A stretch of 64,000 nucleotides of DNA, taken from Piliocolobus tephrosceles (taxonomy: Eukaryota; Chordata; Mammalia; Primates; Cercopithecidae). Below are positions 45,326-57,270 of this stretch, one piece after another. The stretch covers positions 52,463,514-52,527,513 of the forward strand of contig NC_045436.1 in assembly GCF_002776525.5 (NCBI RefSeq). Direction: 5' to 3'. Below the pieces are notes generated by a model. The model searched no databases, was not told where the DNA came from, and was given only the letters and a program-made list of their open reading frames with translations. Both the position numbers and the translations under genes were made by a program. How positions within the stretch are numbered: position 1 is the stretch's first letter; every line of letters begins with the position of its first letter.

Positions 45326-46458
45326 TAAACAATAAATGAGTACATATGTTTTTACCCACCTGCCTTTAGACAATTCTTATTACAATGGGATAGGAGGACT
45401 ATTAAAAATAAATCTGATAATATGCTCATTTGCTTAATACTTCAAGTAATTTCCCATCTTTGTCAATGTTTTTCAGGGGTGTAAAATTTCTTTCAGCATT
45501 GCTTCCCAATGTACTGATTCCTAGGAGAAGTTTTGGAAACAGGATACTGTTGTGGCAGTGATGACTGGAGATCTATTGTGCTTACTGGGATGCTATATGT
45601 TCTACAAAAAGTTTCACAAAATGATTTTTCTCATATTCTGCAAAACATTTGAATTTCCTGCTAGATATTTATCCAAAAGAGTTTTGAGCCTAAAACACTA
45701 CTCCATTGTCTTGAGGATATTAAATATTTTTGCACAGTTTTAATAGAAAGTAAACAATTTAGGAATGTAAATCACATGAAAGTGTAGGACAGCTATATTT
45801 GTTGTATTTCTGCTTGTTAGTTTTTTTTTCTTTTTTTACCATTTCAAAAAAAAATTACATGACAGAAAGTAAAAGTAGACACCCTCATCAAGTCTGTGTT
45901 TATAGCTGTAACATGCACATTTACTCTACACAGAGGTGCAAACATCTGACTTCAGCATCACATGTTCTGGAGTAGTTGTGCCTGAGCTTTCACTTACTGA
46001 AACACTCAGATTTTATAAAGACTTTACATTAATGTTTTTTAATAGTGATGTCAGGTGTTACAGGTTGGGTTCTCAAGAAACATTCTCTCTGAGGTGGAGT
46101 TTAAGATTCAAGTCCTTTATTAGGTAATATCCTTCCAACTCAAATCTGTTGAAAGTTAAGAGTAGGAGCAGGACTGAGCAGAGGGTGAGGTGGATCTGCA
46201 ATGCAGACCAAAGAAAAACAAATTCAATGGTCTGAAAATTTTGGAGCCAGAATATTCCTTCCGAGTTAGATCTCATTAAGCCTAAATGTCCAGGCATCTG
46301 TCAGTCATTTGATGTGGACTGCCTCAGTAGTTTTATATCAAGAGTACTGCCTTAAATTCAGTTTACTGTGAAAATATTCAATGTCCTGGCTCTCAGCATT
46401 TTCCCATTACCATCATGGATAGTTCCAAGACTCAGGTTTGTCAACTTTGAATAAACTG
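45326..46458. other. Mostly unassigned sequence
   Basis: No gene. The part at about 46055-46310 (GAGTTTAAGATTCAAGTCCTTTATTAGG and onward) has the look of an old LTR or ERV fragment, but I cannot name it. Confidence 0.35.
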
Positions 46459-46556
46459 CTTAATGTACAGTTAAAAAAAACTTGGAGTGTTAATTATTAA
46501 CACTTGGAGTGTTAAAAAAACTTAATGTACAGTTAAAAAAAACTTGGAGTGTTAAT
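46459..46556. repeat. Nested local direct and inverted repeat
   Basis: A 36-base unit starting CTTAATGTACAGTTAAAAAA is present identically at 46459-46494 and 46521-46556. Between them is a third partial copy whose TTAACACT-TGG-AGTGTTAA (46497-46515) is a perfect short palindrome. Confidence 0.9.
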
Positions 46557-46682
46557 GCATGACTACTTGACTAGTGGAAGACCCTGTGAGTGATGCCCTT
46601 TTCCAGGCAGTGACGTGCACGTAGGGAGTGCTGTCGCTGCGGCTATGTACTGGTGAGTAGGCAGCCAAATATCAGAAAATTG

Positions 46683-47079
46683 GATTACACTTAGAGGTAA
46701 GCTTTTGCCTCTGATTGAATGTGAAAGTTTCATTCCATAATGGAAATTTCTGAAGTTGGTCCCACTTAAGAACTTTGGACACCCATTGTAAAATGTTTAT
46801 GAAAAATTAGGAGGTCATATGTTTTCCTTAGGTGAGATGCTTTGTCTCAGCAACAGCTTAGCAGAGGGATTTTGTTGTTGTTGTTGTTGTTGTTGAGAGA
46901 AAGTCCTTAAATTAAAACCTTAGAGGTTTGTGGAAACAAAACAAGAAGACAAAAATGATATTGTAAATAAATGTTTCTGTCAACTGTGAAATTAGTCATA
47001 AATACCAATATAATTCCATGAAATCTAAGGCATAGAGGGGATCTAAAGCCTGGCTTTTTTATTGGAAGTAGGACACTAT
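46683..47079 (+). repeat. Unassigned duplicated segment, copy B
   Basis: The partner of 31145-31524 (see that entry). Copy B carries an expanded (TTG)n tract at 46871-46895 where copy A has a T/A-rich run. It is cut at the right by the 3' end of a minus-strand L1. Confidence 0.75.
46871..46895 (+). repeat. (TTG)n microsatellite
   Basis: About eight TTG/GTT units inside copy B. Confidence 0.95.
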
Positions 47080-47089
47080 CTAGCAGTTC

Positions 47090-47805
47090 AATTTGTTTTG
47101 TTTATAATTTTATTTTCTTTTAAGTTCCAGGGTATATGTGCAGGCTGTGCAGGTTTCTTACGTAGGAAAACGTGGGCCATGGTGATTTGCTGCATCTATC
47201 AATCCATCACCTAGGTATTAAGACCTGCATGCATTAACTGTTTTTTCTGATGCTCTCCCACCTCCCTTCCCTTCCCTGAGAGGTCCCAGTGTGTGATTGT
47301 TTCCCTCCCTATGTCCATGTGTTCTCATTGTCCAGATTCCACTTACAAGTGAGGACATGAGGTGTTTGGTTTTCCATTCTTGTGTTAGTTTGCTGAGGAT
47401 AGTGTCTTCCAGCCTCTTTCATGTCCCTGCAAAGGACGTGATCTCATTCCTTTTTGTGGCTGCATGGTATTCCATGGTGTATAAGTACCACATTTTCTTT
47501 ATCCAGTCTATCATTGATGGACATTTGTGTTGATTGTGTTTCTTTGCTGTTGTGAATAGTGCTGCAATGAACATTATGCACACATAATAGTGTGCATATA
47601 TCTTCATAATAGAATAATTTTTATTCCTTTGGGTATATACCCAGTAATGGAATTGGTAGGTCAAATGGTATTTCTGGTTCTAAATATTTGAGGAATCACC
47701 ACCCTGTCTTTCACAATGGTTGAACTAATTTACGTTGCCACCAAGAGTGTAAAAGCATTTCTATTTCTCTGCTACCTCACCAGCATCTGTTGTTTCTTGA
47801 CTTTT
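47090..47805 (-). mobile_element. 5'-truncated LINE-1 (L1PA8-L1PA17/L1PB range), reverse orientation
   Basis: The reversed 3' UTR (TTTTAAGTTCCAGGGTATAT, 'atcacctaggtattaagacctgcatgcattaac') is followed by the ORF2 C-terminus: CATGGTATTCCATGGTGTAT, ATCATTGATGGACATTTGTG, GTATATACCCAGTAATGGAA. It stops at about 47805 in the cysteine-rich region. Frames are interrupted. Confidence 0.85.
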
Positions 47806-48538
47806 TAATTTATATTCAGGGACTCTTCACTCAATCTTAGGTGCTTTTTGATTATTTGGTATATGAATTTAGTAAATTATCCAGGTATAAAATATGTATC
47901 CGAAACATTCAAGGAAACCAGCTTCTTTAGAGTTAATATCTGCCAAGTCTATTGGTTTATTTCTCAGTAGATGTTGAAGTTTTATGCCCAAATTGTATAA
48001 CCTTGGATTGTGTCTCACGTTTGAATAGGTAACACTTGGTAAGCACAAATATGATGTTGGTTCCTCTTCTGCTGAAAGTAAACGATGTAACAATTTTACA
48101 AATGAAATAGTTGAATACCAACAGTTCACAATGTGTAAAGATTTTTCCAACCCATTGATGATGTACTTTAAGATCATTAACATATACTTGTGAATGCCTG
48201 TCAAATGTGTACTGCACCCCTTTCGTGAGGAGATATACTGATATTTGTATTTTAGATGAGCATAGAAAAGAAGGCATTAGCAAAAGCAAAGGCTGTATTC
48301 AAATGCTAAGAGGAAGCAAAATATTCATTTACTGTAGATTCAACAATAGTCATGTCCTTGTTAAAGCTTTGGTAGCTTATAGTGCTGTGCCAAGTAGCAA
48401 TAGCTTCTTGGTGCATAGAAAATGGTGCATAGTGTTCAACTTGTATAAATCTTGTAAGAGAATATCATTTTTTTCTCCTAAATTAGTTCATTACATGGCT
48501 ATGGTAGCTGTAAGAAGTATGAAAGTTCTTGGTCATAT
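47806..48538. other. Unassigned sequence with overlapping 110-codon frames
   Basis: Open frames of about 110 codons occur on both strands (minus 47869-48204 and 47957-48289; plus 48207-48545). None shows a known domain, a convincing start context or coding-like composition. A decayed processed pseudogene or old repeat is possible. Confidence 0.3.
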
Positions 48539-48892
48539 ATATTAGTTCTTTTTCGTGCTGCTGATAAAGACATACACAAGACTGAGAAATTTACAAAAGA
48601 AAAAGGTTTAATTGAATTTACAGTTCCATATGGCTGGGAAAGCCTCACAATTGTGGTGGAAGAAAAGGAGAAGCAAGTCTCATCTTACATGGATGGCAGC
48701 AGGCAAAGAGAGAGATTGGGCAGTGAAACTCCCCCTTTTGATATCATCAGATCTCATGAGACTTATTCACTATCATGAAAATAGCACGGGAAAGACCTGC
48801 CCTCGTGATTCAATTACCTCCCGTGGGGTCTTTCCCACAACACATAAGAATTCAAGGTGAGATTTGGGTGGGGACACTGCCAAACCATATCA
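48539..48892 (-). mobile_element. MST-type MaLR LTR, reverse orientation
   Basis: The reversed LTR runs from 'attagttctttttcgtgctgctgataaagac' to AGATTTGGGTGGGGACACTG and CCAAACCATATCA. It includes GGCTGGGAAAGCCTCACAAT and 'agatctcatgagacttattcactatcatg'. It appears to be a complete LTR of about 354 bp. Five-base target duplications were not recognisable. Confidence 0.92.
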
Positions 48893-50534
48893 CCATGCAT
48901 TTGAATTATCATTCTAGAAAACACTAGCAAAGGTCATAGTGGATGTGCTCAACTACTATATTCACATGCTTGTTTCTACAAAATATTCATATCGAATATA
49001 TAGGATCGCCAAAGAAAAGCAAGCATAACTCATACAGATGATAATGATAATACTGATAATAATGACCAGTGTTATGACCACAACTACAATCTTGTAAGGT
49101 GCAGTACTTGGCTTAGGATTCAGTAGTTAGCCTCCCCTTGGAGGAAAGAATGAGAAATTGAGTTTCAAAATTAGTCCATGTCTCTTTTTTCTTTTGCCTC
49201 TAACCGTGAAAGAAAAATTATTTCTGCATTTTCACATTACTCTATTTCATTATACATGTTTCTACCAAATGGAAGTAGCCCAATCCATTTCTGACTTAAT
49301 CTCGAGTTATCAGTACTTTTGATTTTCACTATCATTGTAAACATTGTAGCTTCTAGCTTAGCTCAGACAAGTAATATGCATAAGTTATTGTTAAGATCCA
49401 AAATATATTGCACAGAGGTACATAGTCATGAACCACTATTGTCATGCAGTATTCATGTAAAGTAGCACTTACTGGAGAAACTCAGAGGCCAAAAGAGCAC
49501 CTGAACACATATGATCCTAAAGTTCTAAGTATTCTACAAAAAGATCAGTTGGGGCTGGACACAACTGAAAAATTGTGGAAGAATTTCAGGAAAGAGATTT
49601 CACAATGTGATAATTTACTTATTTGTAGAAGACTTGAAGGAGGGACAAGAAACATGTGTTACATGCTTTAAACCGTATAACAATTGGAGCTTCTTGATCA
49701 AGGAGAAAGCTTTGTCAAGACCCTTCTCCTGATATTATTCAAAAGCCTTATGTTGTTCTGCTCAGCTAATTTTGATTAAGCTCCCAAGCATAACCCTAGC
49801 ATCATCCATATATGCTTTCCATTAAAATCATATTATTGAATTTATTAAACAGTGATCATAGTTATGCTTGCAAATTATCAATTGGAAGGAAATAAACTAA
49901 AGATAATTTGTAGAATTTCATTAAAAAAATAGAGCATATCTTAACAATGGACTGCATATCCCATGCCATCTATATATTTACATAAATACTATATTTATAT
50001 GAAAAGAAACAAGGATTACTGAAGTGTGCCACCACTCCTTCCATGCAGATAACTAGAAATAATAGACAATAAAATGTTTATACAGATGCTTACTTGTCTA
50101 GAAAATACTAAAGAACACCTTAAATGTTGCTGCATTTTAAAAAAGGAAAAGGATGTGGATATGGGAGAAATATTTACTTTTCATTGAATACATTTTCTGT
50201 AATATGGACTCTTTAACTAGTTTAATCTACTGGGTTTCTTTTTCATTAAAATAAAAAGAACCTATTATTTCCCAGAACTTGATTTCTAATATTATTCTCC
50301 AGTAAAAATAAGCAAAGTTCCGTGAATAAGTAGCTGATTCTAGTGCTGAGGTATGAGAAATCAAAGAACACGGAGCATCTTGCCATGCCAGGAAATAAGG
50401 ATGGACACAATGGTGGAGACATTTTAAAGAGATGTGGGATCCACCTTAAAGAAATTTCAGTGTCAAAACCTGGAAAAATATGAGCAATAAAATAACTAAT
50501 ATAATTGTTTTAAAATGAAAAGTATAGAATAAAT
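48893..50534. other. Unassigned AT-rich sequence
   Basis: No recognisable repeat. A 75-codon plus-strand frame at 49444-49671 has mixed composition but no domain I know. Confidence 0.35.
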
Positions 50535-50909
50535 GCATATGATGTGGTTTGGCTCTGTGTCCCCACCCAAATCTCATCTTGTAGCTCCCATGATTCCCAC
50601 GTGTTGTGGGAGGGACCCACTGGAAGATAATTGAATCATGGGGACAAGTCTTTCCCATGATGTTCTTGTGATAGTGAATAAGTCTCATGAAATCTGATGG
50701 TTTTAAAAATGGGAGTTTCCCTGCACAAGCTCTCTCTCTTTACCTTCTGCCATCCATATAAGATATGACTTGTTCCTTCTTGTCTTCCACCATGATTGTG
50801 AGGCCTCTCCAGCCATATGGAACTATATCCATTAAACTTCTCTCTTTGTAAACTTCTCAGTCTCAAGTATGTCTTTATTATTAGTGTGAAAACAGACTAA
50901 TAAAGCATA
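50535..50909 (+). mobile_element. MSTA-like solo LTR with 5-bp target-site duplication
   Basis: The LTR itself is 50540-50904. It begins TGATGTGGTTTGGCTCTGTG and ends 'gaaaacagactaataaa'. Between these it carries CCCACGTGTTGTGGGAGGGA, TTTCCCTGCACAAGCTCTCT and TTGTGAGGCCTCTCCAGCC. GCATA flanks it on both sides (50535-50539 and 50905-50909), the five-base duplication expected for an ERV-L/MaLR integration. No internal region is present, so it is a solo LTR. Confidence 0.95.
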
Positions 50910-52345
50910 TGAGTCCATATTAATACAAATAAATGACTAAACAGATACAATGAGAAGACATAGGCAAATCCATGTAAAATAATTCCAAAAATTTATATAG
51001 ATACTTTCTATTCACAGATGTGAAACTTAACTTCCTTTTCTTTAAGTATGGGCTGCATAAAGTAATTTCCTTCCAAAAAATTAAGTAAGTAAATGGTGAA
51101 AATGATACTAACTTTACAGTGGAGAAACATGAGAGGCACAGTGCCATTCAGATGAAGGTTAATCTCTGTTGCAATAAGTGATATTAACAGTATGTTTCTT
51201 TGATGTGATGTAATGTGATGAGAATGGTGTTTTACCTCTCTGATTTTCTTTCCCCTAAAAGGATAATTCTTATCTAACGTTGAGGGGAAAAAATCTAAGC
51301 AAATCCAAATTTAAAGGCATTATATAAAATACCTTACCAGTACTTCTTAAAACTATCAAGGTCATCAAAATAAATAAATAAATAAAAAACTGAGAAATGT
51401 CATAGTAGAAGACCATACACAGAGATGACAATGAAATGTATTGTTATTTCCTGGATGGGATTATTGGAACAAAAAATGACATTAGCCAAAATCTAAGGAA
51501 ATCCACATGAAATATAGGATTTAGTTAATAATAATGTATCAATGTTGATTCATGACAAATGTATCATACTAATAACCTAAGATGTTAATAATAGGAAGAG
51601 CTCAGTGTGAGGTGATTGGAATTCTCTGTACATACTTTGTAAATTGTATGTACTTTCTCTGTATATACTTTGTAAATTTCCCTTTTTTAAAAAAAGTTTA
51701 TAAAAATAATATGACAGTATCTGTATGTAAATATTTCTTTTCAAACCTATAAGATACTAGAGCTTTTAATAATGGCCCTATATTTATTAAGAGATGGTTT
51801 CCTATTTTATTGATTGTTATTGTTATAATTGTGGAATGAATTATTTTGAAAATATTTTTTAAAGATATCTTTTTAAAAATCTAGGAAAATAACACATAAA
51901 TCTGCAACAATGAGCATCGCTGTAAAATTTTAAGAATGGATAAACCATGCTGAGTTGTTGGGGTTCATTCTACGATCTGTTCCAATGATTTTTCAAAATA
52001 TCTGTTTTAATAGATTACTAAATATGTCTCCAAAGCTCATATTCCACAGGCAATAAAGACCCTGGAGATTTCGAAGCATAAAAATAATTGTGTTACAGCT
52101 TTATTAATTTGAATCCAGAATGTGGCAATTAGCTCAGATCTAGTAAAATTAGTCTTATTATTCTCTTTATGTAGATGGCCAATAGTGTTCAGTTATTAAT
52201 CTATTTTTTCACTGTTTAAAGTATCACTTTCTAATTTTTATATCATGCCTGCTGTGGATCTTCTATTTTCTGTACTAAGCAATAATATCCAAGTCACAAT
52301 TCTGCTATCCAAATTTCATTTGAGAGAATATTTTAAGGAGAACCC
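50910..52345. other. Unassigned AT-rich sequence
   Basis: No gene or nameable family. It contains an (AAAT)n tract at about 51368-51388 and a local duplication of 'ctctgtacatactttgtaaat' near 51622-51680. Confidence 0.45.
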
Positions 52346-52698
52346 TGCTATGAACTAAACACTGTTGTCCCTTGAAATTCATATGTTGAAATCTTTATCC
52401 CCTGTGATGGCATTTGAAGGTGGGGCCTTTGGGAGGTAATTAGGTCATAAGGACAAAACACTCATTAATAGGATAATGCCATTTTAAAGAGATAGGAGAA
52501 AGATAATCTTTCTCCTTACTGTATGAAGATACAACAAGAAGTTGGCCATCTACAAACCATAAAGAGAGCCCTCATCTGTAACTGAATCTGCTGGTATCTT
52601 GATCTTGAACTTTTCAGCCTCTAGAACTGTGAGAAATCTTTTCCATTTTTTAATACACTCAGTCTATAGTGGTAGTTATAGCAGCCTGAACTAAAACA
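52346..52698 (+). mobile_element. MLT1A-like MaLR LTR
   Basis: TGCTATGAACTAAACACTG is followed by AAATTCATATGTTGAAATCT, GGTGGGGCCTTTGGGAGGTA, 'gaatctgctggtatcttgatcttgaac', CAGCCTCTAGAACTGTGAGA and TAGCAGCCTGAACTAAAACA. The order and length (about 353 bp) fit an MLT1 LTR. Confidence 0.9.
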
Positions 52699-52959
52699 AA
52701 GCTCTGACACTAGTACGAAAACATGGGACATAGAGTTAAATCATGATCTGTTTTCCATTTGCATCTGTGTCTAACAAAGATTCTAGGTGATTATATCTAC
52801 AATAACTAAGGTAAGATCTCTCTCAACGATATTGAGTACATTATGAATATTTACAAGAGATAAGACACATATATTCAAAACAGTGAATTACAGTCCAGAC
52901 TCGAACTGTGTGTAGAGATGGTTGAAATCAATTTGGAAAGAGGGACATTTTAACAATAT

Positions 52960-55934
52960 TATGTCTCCGATTCAACAAGATGGTTGGCTAACACCACTTC
53001 ACGTATACTTCATCTACTTACAAGAATCAAAATAGTGTGTACTTGCACTTTGAATCTATTATCGAAGAGGGAACGTGGGAGTTCAACACAAAAGTGATAG
53101 GAAACATCAAAACTATAAAGGATAAAGAAACAGGCAGCACACTTGGCTAGGACTGGCTGGAAACCAGAAAAAACTCCCCAATATGGGAAGGAGGTGCATG
53201 AGAATCTTTCTGTGGTCTAGTTTCCTACTGGGGAATCAAACAATCAAGGCCACAGGAGAGCTCCATTACCCGCCCAAGCTTTGAATCTAACTTTGGCAGC
53301 AGCTGCAAGACTATGAGAAAGAACTGCTCCAGGGAAAGAACTCACATTGGTTCCCAGAACCTTTCTGAAACCTAAGCAGCTACAGCAAGATGCCATTTTA
53401 TATTCTAGCTTCTAACAGACTGTGTTCTGTCTTGAGAACCAGCAACATCAGTCCTAGGCATTATGAAAACTCATGCTGTTGATTGCGCAACTGGGATATA
53501 AGTCGGGGGTGGGTTCTCACAGCAAGGACTTGGAAATGACTGCAGATTGGGCTTTTACTGCTGGTGGTGGGAAAGAGGCGTCTCCTCTGGAGATTGAAGG
53601 GGGATCAAGCTGTCATGAATTCTTGATCTTGAACTGGGTGGGCACTCTTAAGACCTGGGGTTCAGTTGTGAGCGTGGTGCAGACTTATAGGTCTGACAGA
53701 TACCCTGGATCTACTGCAATAGCCTGGACTGGGGAATGAGCTCCATTGGGACGGGCATGATAAGGATATGTGTCTCCAACTCATGAGCCAAGACTGTGGC
53801 CACTGGAGCTGGCTGCACCCTCCCCATGGCAGGACCTCAATGTGGCAGCTACTGCCCTTAACCCTAGCAATCAACCAGAGGCTTAAGGATCACTTTTCCC
53901 CCAGCTGCCTTGACTGGTGCATGTGCTCCCCATTGTAGGGTCTGAGCTTAAGCCTACACAGTCCAGCTCTGCCTGGCTTCATTTCCACTTTAAGACAATA
54001 CAGCATTGATGGTCTGAAGGATTGGACATTCCAATCACCAACCAAGCACTCCTTCTAGGGCTCTGAATTTGGACCTGTACATCTTACCACTTCCACTTCA
54101 GCTGTCTCCTACCTGCAACTGCTATACATATGCTGACCTAGGGGGCAGCCTGCATAGCCCACTGCAACCAATACCAACAAAAGCACCAATTGCTTGGGAT
54201 CCAGAAGAGAATGTTACCACTGCTGCTGCCATTGCTCAAACTATACTAGCAACCCAGGGACTCAAGAGAATACTCACACAGCTGATATACTGCTACCATA
54301 ACTGCAATCTGGGAGAGCCACCCAGAGTCCCAATAATCAGATGGCCTGGAAAAGTCAACATAGGTGCCTGTGTACACTGCCCCAGATTATAAGGATAGAA
54401 ATGCCTAGCTCTCCAATGCCAGTGCTGAATTCTGAAAATAGGCTCATCTGGCATTGCAGTCTCTAGCACAGCTCTTCCACAGCCCCCACTATTAATTCTA
54501 CTCTAACATGCCAAGGAAACCACAGATGGCACTGATGCTGTTTATAGCAAAGAAATAATATGGAGGCTTTACATGCATTCAGAAGCAAAGCCAGAGGGTC
54601 CTACCCAGCCAATACCATTGACACATCTTCAGAAATAGTACCCCTTGAACAAAAGTAAACTCAGAAATAGGAAAAAGTGACTGTTACACTACATGTGCAG
54701 AAATCAATGTAAAGACACAGCAAACATAAAAAAGCAGGACATGTGTTCTCTAGCAATAGTTTTTAACCGAATGATAATTTTGTTAAATTCTCTAGCAATA
54801 GATTTTAACCAAAATGAAATTCTTAAAATCTCAGATTAAAACATTTAAATATTATTTTAAAGAAGCTCAATAAGATGCAAGAGAAATCTGAATACCAATA
54901 GAAAGAACTAAAAAAAATCAATTCAAATTGTAAATAAGAAATTTACCAAGGAGCTAGTTCAGAGAGAACTAAAGGTTTAAAAAGTCTATTTAATGGCATA
55001 ACAAATAAAAAAAAATTTCCTAGACTATCGAGAGAGTTAGAGATCCATACACAGGAGGTTCATTAGTCCCTAAGAAAATACAAGGCTGAAAGGATTTGCC
55101 ATGACACATTATAATCAGTTGTCTAAAGTCAAAGAGCAAGTTATGAAATCAGCAAGAGAAATGTGTCCAGTTACCTGTAAGAGAAATACCATCAGACTAA
55201 CAGCAGACTTCTCAGCAAAAACCTTATAGGTCAAAAAAGAATGGCATATATTCTAAGTAAATATATATATATATATGAGACACATATATATGACATATAT
55301 ATATATATATACACACACACACACGAAGTGCCAAAAAATTGTTTTTAGCTAATAATTATATACCCAGGTAAGAATACATTTAGCTAAGAATTATTTAGGT
55401 AAGAATTAAACATCCAGCAAAATTAAACTTCATAAATAAAGAAGAAATAAAGTCTTTCCCAAACAAGCAAATGCTGAGGGAATTGACCACCACCAGACCT
55501 GTCCTACAAGAAATGCTTCAAGATGTCCTAAAAGTGAAGGCATATGAAAAAATATAGTATTGTTAAAACAACAGAATTATAAATCTCACTGGTAAGACAC
55601 TTACATAAAGGAGGAAAATAAAGGAATCAAATGGAACCACTATAGAATTCCATCAAACCACAATAAGAAACATTAAGTGAAAAAGAAACCAAGGATTTAT
55701 AAAACAACTAAAAAAATTAACAATATGAAAGAAGCAAAACTTTCTATATCAATAGTAATCTTGAAGGTAAATAGTTTGAATGTTCCACTTATAAGTTCTA
55801 GACTGGCTAAATGCATAAAAAAAGAAAAAACATGATCCAACTGTATGTTTCCTAAAAGAAACTCACTTTAGCAGTAAAGACACATACAGATTGGAAGCAA
55901 AGAGGTGAAAAAATGGAAACAAAAATGGAAACAA
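52960..55934 (+). mobile_element. Old LINE-1 (L1MA/L1PB-like) 5' UTR, ORF1 and ORF2 start
   Basis: It opens with a CAACAAGATGGTTGGCTAAC start. About 1.7 kb of GC-richer 5' UTR follows (53200-54600), then decayed ORF1 (about 54700-55530, with 'ccatcagactaacagcagacttctcagc' and GCAAATGCTGAGGGAATTGA near its end) and the ORF2 endonuclease start (about 55740-55934, 'aaactcactttagcagtaaagac'). It breaks off at the class I LTR at 55935. No frame is intact; a 107-codon frame in the 5' UTR (54069-54392) is a composition effect. Confidence 0.65.
55255..55325. repeat. Compound (TA)n/(CA)n microsatellite
   Basis: Two TA runs separated by a 'gagacacatatatatgaca' stretch, then a (CA)n run ending at 55324. 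It lies inside the decayed L1 ORF1. Confidence 0.95.
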
Positions 55935-57270
55935 AACTGAGCCAGGTGTGGGAGTGATGAGGGGTGTGTGGACAAGTGAATTCAGGATTCAGCCACTGTA
56001 CACAGCCAGGCACACTGGCTGCTGGAGCAGGGCAGGCAGCTCAATGTGCCAGCACAGGTGCTAGTTCCGTGGGAGGCCGTGGCTGGACCAGATGTACTAC
56101 ATGCAGTTTCAGCTACAGGCACCCGCATCTGGATGAAGGGGACATGGTGGCACCAGGAAGCCTGGAGATTCCAGGAACTGAAGAGCCCCAAGGAGGGGTC
56201 ACAGCCCTGATTCCAGGAGCCTCTACGTCTGGGTTCCACAAAGGACCATAGACCTCTTCTCCTTCTCATCGCCTGCAATGTGGAAAGTGGGTGAGGCGTG
56301 TTTGAGCCATCTTTGTGTTATAGCTCTTTCAGTCCTGACACTCAGCAGGTCACAAGTTCTTGTCTCACATCCAAGAAGAATAAGGTACACAGACAACAGG
56401 GAGTGAGCAAGGTGGAGAGGAGTTTCATTGAGCAACAGAACAGGTCTCAGGAGATCTGAAGTGGGTAGCTCCTTTACGTGGGCAGGTCACCTGATGAGTG
56501 TCCAGCTCTCAGTGAAGACACCAGCAGCGGTAGCTTCTTTCCATAGGCAGGTCATCCTAATGATTGTGTAAGTCTGGCTGAGAATGGTGTTTTTATGGAC
56601 TTCAGAAGGGAGGAAGTGTGTGCTGATTGGTCCGTGGGAAACCATGGGCAGTCCTGGAAAAAGAACCATCACCTGGAATTGACAGTCCCACCCCCATGCT
56701 TCAGGCTGTTCCTGGCTTGAAGGTGGAGCTTCACCAGAAACTTGCCCCTTTCCACCCAGGAGCCTGTCTACCTCCTGCCGCCATCAACATGTGATCCATG
56801 GCACCCAGGCACTTGGTGCTAAGGGACATCTGCAGACCCCACTGGCCTCCGTTCCTGAGCTGGTTCGTGCCCAGCGTTTCAGACAGGTCTGAGGTGACAG
56901 GGGAGCTGGTGTGTCCGTGCTGCCCTGAGCATGCACACACCCAGCCCGCTCACAACAGCACCTGGGCTCGGCGTCAATATTGGTCTGAAATTCAAGCAAG
57001 CACCAGGAGCGGGGAGAAACCAGGCAGTGGGAGCAGGCATTTCTGAGGCTGCAGGGGCAGTGAATACTTCCCAGGCCCCCGAGAGTACAGGGATGCATGG
57101 GTTTGTAGTCATGGTTGGGTGGCTGCAGCTGTGCCCAGGAGGATAGGGCTCCCACCTGTTCCTGGCTCCCACCAGCTCTATGGAGTGTGCAGCCCCAGAC
57201 AGGTCTCCCCCGCTGCAGCCAGCATCTTCACAGCAGCCGCTTCAGACATGCCACCACTGCCATAAATAGT
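55935..57270 (-). mobile_element. Class I endogenous retrovirus LTR (LTR1/LTR8-like), copy 2
   Basis: This aligns with 6520-8056 in the same orientation and order (see copy 1 for landmarks). On the minus strand the CCAAT motif (plus ATTGG at 56628-56632) and the TATA-like CCATAAAAAC (about 56589-56598) are kept. It separates two non-adjacent parts of an L1: the endonuclease start on the left and the post-RT region on the right. Short flanking duplications could not be recognised. Confidence 0.6.

Noticed and set aside
47869..48545. Overlapping 110-codon frames on both strands
   Set aside because: Overlap on opposite strands, with no domain and no coding-like composition. Briefly considered as a processed pseudogene (a faint resemblance to an IMPACT-like stretch near 48990), but the similarity was too short.
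54069..54392. 107-codon frame
   Set aside because: Within the 5' UTR of an old L1. Frequent proline and threonine reflect local base composition.
6520..57270. The two class I LTRs as the two ends of one provirus
   Set aside because: They are 48 kb apart, differ substantially, and the DNA between contains unrelated insertions and no gag-pol-env order.
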